This document shows positions 60,196 to 64,000 of a DNA stretch of 64,000 nucleotides, piece by piece. Numbering within the stretch: the first letter of the stretch is position 1; each line of letters begins with the position of its first letter. Under the pieces are notes generated by a model, which was not told the DNA's origin, did no database searches, and saw only the letters and a list, made by a program, of their open reading frames with translations. Origin of the DNA: Shimia sp. Its GTDB lineage: Bacteria; Pseudomonadota; Alphaproteobacteria; Rhodobacterales; Rhodobacteraceae. Both the position numbers and the translations under genes were made by a program. Where the stretch lies: positions 64,079 through 128,078 of the forward strand of contig JAAENN010000177.1 of NCBI GenBank assembly GCA_024224295.1, in the 5' to 3' direction.

Positions 60196-61476
60196 ATGGA
60201 TCATTTTCTTTATCGCGACGGGGAGTTGTTTGCCGAAGACGTGCAGGTTAAGGAAATTGCCGCACAGGTGGGCACACCGTTCTACTGCTATTCCACCGCG
60301 ACTCTTGAACGCCATTTCCGCCTGTTTGATGAGGCGCTTGAAGGTACCGATCATCTGGTGTGCTACGCCATGAAAGCGGCCTCCAATCAGGCGATTCTAA
60401 AGACACTGGCCGCGCTGGGCGCGGGTATGGATGTTGTGTCTGGTGGAGAGTATGCGCGTGCCAAGGCCGCGGGTGTGCCAGGCGACAAGATTGTGTTTTC
60501 CGGTGTGGGTAAAACTGAAGACGAGATCGAGCTCGCACTGACCGGTGGCATCCGCCAGTTCAACGTGGAGAGCGAGCCGGAAATGGCGGCAATTAGCGCC
60601 GTAGCAAGCCGTTTGGGTGTTGAAGCACCGATCACCATTCGGGTGAATCCGGATGTCGATGCAAAAACCCACGCCAAAATCGCAACCGGTAAATCTGAGA
60701 ACAAGTTTGGCATCCCGATCAGCCGCGCCAAAGAGGTTTACGCACTAGCAGCGTCTTTGCCGGGGCTGAAGGTAATTGGCATTGATGTTCATATTGGCAG
60801 CCAGTTGACCCAGTTGGAGCCGTTTGAGGACGCCTACAAGAAGGTGGCTGAGCTGACCGAGCAGTTGAGGGCAGAGGGCCACGATATAAAGCGATTGGAT
60901 TTAGGCGGTGGCCTTGGCATTCCTTATGAGCGTTCCAACTCTGCGCCGCCTTTGCCTGTGGAATACGGCGCAATGGTGAAGCGTGTGCTGGGCAGTCTGA
61001 ATTGTGAGATCGAGATTGAGCCGGGCCGGTTGATTGCGGGCAACGCGGGCATCATGGTCTGCAAAGTCATCTACGTGAAATCTGGAGAGGACCGAGAGTT
61101 CTTGATTGTGGACGGGGCGATGAACGATCTGATCCGCCCGGCGATGTATGAGGCGCATCATGATATTGTGCCGGTCATAGAAGCCTCGCCGGGGCATGAG
61201 CCCGCGCAATATGATATCGTGGGGCCTGTCTGTGAATCTGGCGACACCTTTGCCAAAGGGCGCAATATGGTACAGCTCAACGACGGTGATCTGATCGCCT
61301 TCCGCAGCGCCGGTGCCTATGGCGCGGTCATGTCGAGTGAATACAACACGCGGCCCTTGATCCCCGAGGTTCTGGTGAAAGATGATCAATTTGCGGTTAT
61401 CCGCCGACGTCCAAGCTATGAAGAGATGATAAACCGCGATAGCATCCCAGAGTGGCTGGACGAGACCAGCGACTAA
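60196..61476 (+). CDS. lysA: Diaminopimelate decarboxylase
   Basis: 426-aa PLP enzyme; makes L-lysine from meso-diaminopimelate. The PLP lysine is in VCYAMKAASN near residue 60, HIGSQLT and the Gly-rich loop LDLGGGLGIPY follow, and CESGDTFAKGR with the catalytic Cys lies near 345. AGGAG ribosome binding site. Confidence 0.97.
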   Translation: MDHFLYRDGELFAEDVQVKEIAAQVGTPFYCYSTATLERHFRLFDEALEGTDHLVCYAMKAASNQAILKTLAALGAGMDVVSGGEYARAKAAGVPGDKIVFSGVGKTEDEIELALTGGIRQFNVESEPEMAAISAVASRLGVEAPITIRVNPDVDAKTHAKIATGKSENKFGIPISRAKEVYALAASLPGLKVIGIDVHIGSQLTQLEPFEDAYKKVAELTEQLRAEGHDIKRLDLGGGLGIPYERSNSAPPLPVEYGAMVKRVLGSLNCEIEIEPGRLIAGNAGIMVCKVIYVKSGEDREFLIVDGAMNDLIRPAMYEAHHDIVPVIEASPGHEPAQYDIVGPVCESGDTFAKGRNMVQLNDGDLIAFRSAGAYGAVMSSEYNTRPLIPEVLVKDDQFAVIRRRPSYEEMINRDSIPEWLDETSD

Positions 61477-61497
61477 GAGCCAACCGATAGGAGCGCC

Positions 61498-64000
61498 GTG
61501 ACCCGTCAAACCCCTTCAGATGCAGCCCTGTTGCACCTTCGGTGGGTCATTGGCCTGACCCGGTTGGGTCTGTTTGCAGAATCATTCACACGTGCGTTTT
61601 GGCCGGTGTGGACCATCGGCTTTGTGGTCTTGGCCGCGTTAATGGTGGGCCTGCAAGATCATCTACCACTGGAAATGATCTGGATTTGCGGATTTTTGGC
61701 CGCGGCAGGGATGCTTGTGTTTCTGGTACGTGGTGCGCGACAATTGGTGCTTCCGTCCCGTGACATGGCGATTGCGCGGCTTGACGCGACGCTGCCGGGA
61801 CGCCCGATTGCGGCGTTGCGGGATGCGCCGGCGGTCGGCAGAGACGATGCGGCGTCTCAGGCGCTTTGGGCGGCACATCTGAAGCGGATGGCGGCGCGTA
61901 CCAAAGGCGCTAAAGCGGTGCAGCCGGATTTGCGGATTTCGCGGCTGGACCCCTTTGGGCTGCGTTACACGGCGATCCTGTTGTTGATGATTGCATTTGT
62001 GGGCGGATCGTTTTCCAATCTGGCGTCTGTGCGGGAGTTGGGGCCGGGGGGCGGCGCTGCCTTGGCCAGTGGACCAACTTGGGAAGGCTGGATCGAGCCG
62101 CCAAGCTACACCGGCAAACCTGCGCTCTATTTGAATGATCAGTCCGGCGGAAAATTGGTGTTGCCGGAGGGTAGCCGGGTTTTGCTGCGCCTTTATGGCG
62201 AGGTTGGCGCGCTGACCGTGGCGGAGACCGTGTCAGGTCGCGTCGGTGCAATCGAGAGCGCGGCGGAGCCGGAACAGAGCTTTGATTTGCGTCAGACCGG
62301 TGATCTGGAAATTTCCGGGCCGGGCGGGGCGGCGTGGCACATCGTGATGCAAGATGACCGCGCGCCTAAAGTGATTTTGAGCGGCCAGGTCGAGGCCTCA
62401 GGTCGTGGCGAGATGACCTTGCCGTTTCACGCGTCTGATGACTATGGCGTTGTCGCGGGCACAGCGATTGTGGAACTGGATCTTGACGGTGTGTCTCGGC
62501 AGTACGGATTGCGTGTCGATCCGGAGCCACGCGGAGCCGTGTTGGTAGAATTACCGTTGCCGATCTCTGGCGATCGGGCGTCATTTGAAGAAACCCTAAT
62601 TGAGGACTTTTCCGAGCATCCTTGGGCGCATTTGCCGGTCAAAGTCACCTTAACTGTCGAGGATGACGCTGGCTTGGAAGGGCAAACCGGAGACTTGCGG
62701 TTTGAGATGCCTGCGCGGCGGTTCTTTGATCCGTTGGCGTCGGCAGTGATTGAAATGCGGCGTGATCTTTTGTGGTCTCGGGCGAATGGCAAGCGGGTGG
62801 CGCAGTTGATGCGGGCGGTGTCGCACCGGCCGGAAGATGGCGTGTTTCGGCGCGAGACGGATTACCTGCGGTTCCGGACTATTCTGCGGCGGTTGGAAGT
62901 CAACGTGACACACGGGCTGTCAGAAGAGAAACGCGATGAACTGGCCGAGGCGCTGTGGCAGTTGGCGCTTGATTTGGAAGACGGGGACCTTGGTAGCGCA
63001 GCCGAGCGATTGCGGCAGGCGCAGGAACGCTTGTCCGAAGCGATGAAAAATGGTGCCAGTGATGCGGAGATTGCGCGGCTGATGCAGGAGTTGCGCGAGG
63101 CCACTGAGGATTACATGCGCGAGTTGGCGCGGCGCCAGCAGCAGGATGGCGAAGAGGGCGAAGGCCAACAGAGTGCGGAGAACTCCATGCAGATGGATCA
63201 GAACGATCTGCAACGCATGATGGACCGCATTCAGGAGCTGATGGAGCAAGGCCGGATGGCGGAGGCGCAGCAGGCTCTGGAAGAGTTGCAGCGGCTGATG
63301 GAGAACATGCGTGTCACGCAGGGCCAAGGGCAACAGAACCAGGGTGAGCAGGCTATGGAGGGGTTGGCCGATACGTTGCGTAATCAACAAGGGCTCTCCG
63401 ACGAGGCTTTCCGTGAGTTGCAGGAACAGTTCAACCCCGATGCCCAAAGTGGGCAATCACAAGAGAACCAAGGCTATAGCGGCGGTGAAGGGCGCGGTCA
63501 GTCGCATGACGGCACTGGCGGCGAAGGCCAAGGCGAAGGAGAAGGTGAAGGCGAGACCGGCCAATCCAATGGCGACCAGCAGGGACAACAGGGCGCGCTT
63601 GAAGATCGTCAGCGGGCCCTGCGTCAGGAGTTGAACCGCCAGATGCAAAATCTGCCGGGGCAGGGTACGCCTGAGGGTGATGCTGCACGTGAGGCGCTTG
63701 GCAATGCCGAAGGAGCCATGGAGGGTGCTGAGGAGGCACTGCGTGATGATGATTTGGCCACGGCAATTGACCGGCAGGCGGAGGCGATGGATGCGCTCAG
63801 AGATGGGTTACGCAATCTTGGAGAAGCCATGGCCCAGCAGCAACAGCAAGGCCAACAAGGCTCCGCTGAGGCGCAGGGCCAAGCTCAAGACCCGCTGGGA
63901 CGCAGCCAGGGTAATCGCGGCGCAGCGGGCACCGATGAAGGGCTGTTGCAAGGCGAGGATGTCTATCGGCAGGCGCGCCGCCTGTTGGACGAAATTCGCC
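61498..64000 (+). CDS. TIGR02302-family membrane protein (3' end beyond the window)
   Basis: Partial: 834 codons are visible and the frame is open to the right edge, so the stop codon is outside. GTG start with AGGAG 5 nt upstream, 21 nt after lysA. Two N-terminal hydrophobic segments (about residues 38-55 and 65-80) and a third near 160-175, then a long region that is increasingly rich in Gln, Gly and Glu. Residues near 540-720 are low complexity (runs of Gly-Glu-Gly and Gln). The pattern is that of the DUF4175/TIGR02302 proteins of alphaproteobacteria, which are proposed surface or septation-related proteins of unknown role. Confidence 0.88.
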   Translation, partial: MTRQTPSDAALLHLRWVIGLTRLGLFAESFTRAFWPVWTIGFVVLAALMVGLQDHLPLEMIWICGFLAAAGMLVFLVRGARQLVLPSRDMAIARLDATLPGRPIAALRDAPAVGRDDAASQALWAAHLKRMAARTKGAKAVQPDLRISRLDPFGLRYTAILLLMIAFVGGSFSNLASVRELGPGGGAALASGPTWEGWIEPPSYTGKPALYLNDQSGGKLVLPEGSRVLLRLYGEVGALTVAETVSGRVGAIESAAEPEQSFDLRQTGDLEISGPGGAAWHIVMQDDRAPKVILSGQVEASGRGEMTLPFHASDDYGVVAGTAIVELDLDGVSRQYGLRVDPEPRGAVLVELPLPISGDRASFEETLIEDFSEHPWAHLPVKVTLTVEDDAGLEGQTGDLRFEMPARRFFDPLASAVIEMRRDLLWSRANGKRVAQLMRAVSHRPEDGVFRRETDYLRFRTILRRLEVNVTHGLSEEKRDELAEALWQLALDLEDGDLGSAAERLRQAQERLSEAMKNGASDAEIARLMQELREATEDYMRELARRQQQDGEEGEGQQSAENSMQMDQNDLQRMMDRIQELMEQGRMAEAQQALEELQRLMENMRVTQGQGQQNQGEQAMEGLADTLRNQQGLSDEAFRELQEQFNPDAQSGQSQENQGYSGGEGRGQSHDGTGGEGQGEGEGEGETGQSNGDQQGQQGALEDRQRALRQELNRQMQNLPGQGTPEGDAAREALGNAEGAMEGAEEALRDDDLATAIDRQAEAMDALRDGLRNLGEAMAQQQQQGQQGSAEAQGQAQDPLGRSQGNRGAAGTDEGLLQGEDVYRQARRLLDEIR

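Noticed and set aside
1-64000. Search for insertion sequences, prophage genes, CRISPR arrays and transposon ends
   Set aside because: None found. The only repeats seen are the two copies of the 44-bp element and short operator-like palindromes.

Overview
The window is a 64 kb piece of chromosome from an alphaproteobacterium, most likely a marine Rhodobacteraceae (Roseobacter group). Supporting signs are a urea ABC transporter urtABCDE, an aa3-oxidase subunit IV of alphaproteobacterial type, an RpoE/ChrR sigma/anti-sigma pair with its membrane-stress cluster, a PyrB/PyrC' operon, the tlpA-argH-lysA neighbourhood, poly-beta-hydroxybutyrate genes phaA and phaB, and a TIGR02302-type protein. I see no phage, insertion sequence, CRISPR array or plasmid gene. 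Genes are dense, often overlapping by 4 bp (ATGA), and almost all belong to the core genome of the group.

Layout. 0-3 kb: trpA, a lipid A deacylase, GTPase ychF. 3-9 kb: urtABCDE. 9-12 kb: an amino-acid ABC transporter and tRNA-Ser(GCU). 12-19.5 kb: ECF sigma factor and ChrR anti-sigma, a COG0523 metal GTPase, and two divergent transcription units (SDR/DUF1365 and FAD oxidoreductase/GPH transporter/DUF3833) that share one ECF-type promoter motif. 19.5-24 kb: a seven-gene operon pyrB - 34-aa membrane peptide - three uncharacterised membrane proteins - non-catalytic dihydroorotase pyrC' - plsY. 24-33 kb: a divergent uracil-DNA glycosylase, a phosphoesterase, moaB, an RND efflux pair, a DsbD-alpha-like protein, YqgE and Sua5. 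34-39 kb: acyl-CoA dehydrogenase, metallo-hydrolase, small proteins, azlCD. 39-43 kb: molybdenum cofactor operon fdhD-mobA-mobB-moeA. 43-51 kb: greA, ETF-ubiquinone oxidoreductase, a TPR protein, ispE, polyprenyl diphosphate synthase, a tRNA methyltransferase, a DUF465 protein. 51-57 kb: exporter and LysR regulator, phaB, phaA, an EAL protein. 57-64 kb: tlpA, argH, a lipoprotein, lysA and the start of a TIGR02302 protein that runs off the edge.

Most notable. (1) The sigma factor promoter and both divergent promoters at 16.2 kb fit one pattern, TGA(A/T)CC-N17-GTA, which defines a small local regulon; two of these promoters place the start codon exactly 5 nt after the -10 element, so leaderless mRNAs are predicted. 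(2) The ChrR protein has lost three of the four zinc ligands of its anti-sigma domain while keeping its cupin metal site. (3) A palindrome resembling a Zur box lies in front of the neighbouring COG0523 gene. (4) A 44-bp element made of four 11-bp units occurs twice (38.1 and 50.9 kb), each time just 3' of a gene. (5) Four small uncharacterised membrane proteins sit between pyrB and a dihydroorotase lacking its metal and catalytic residues. Start codons were chosen from ribosome binding sites, overlaps and family lengths; where this is uncertain the entry says so.
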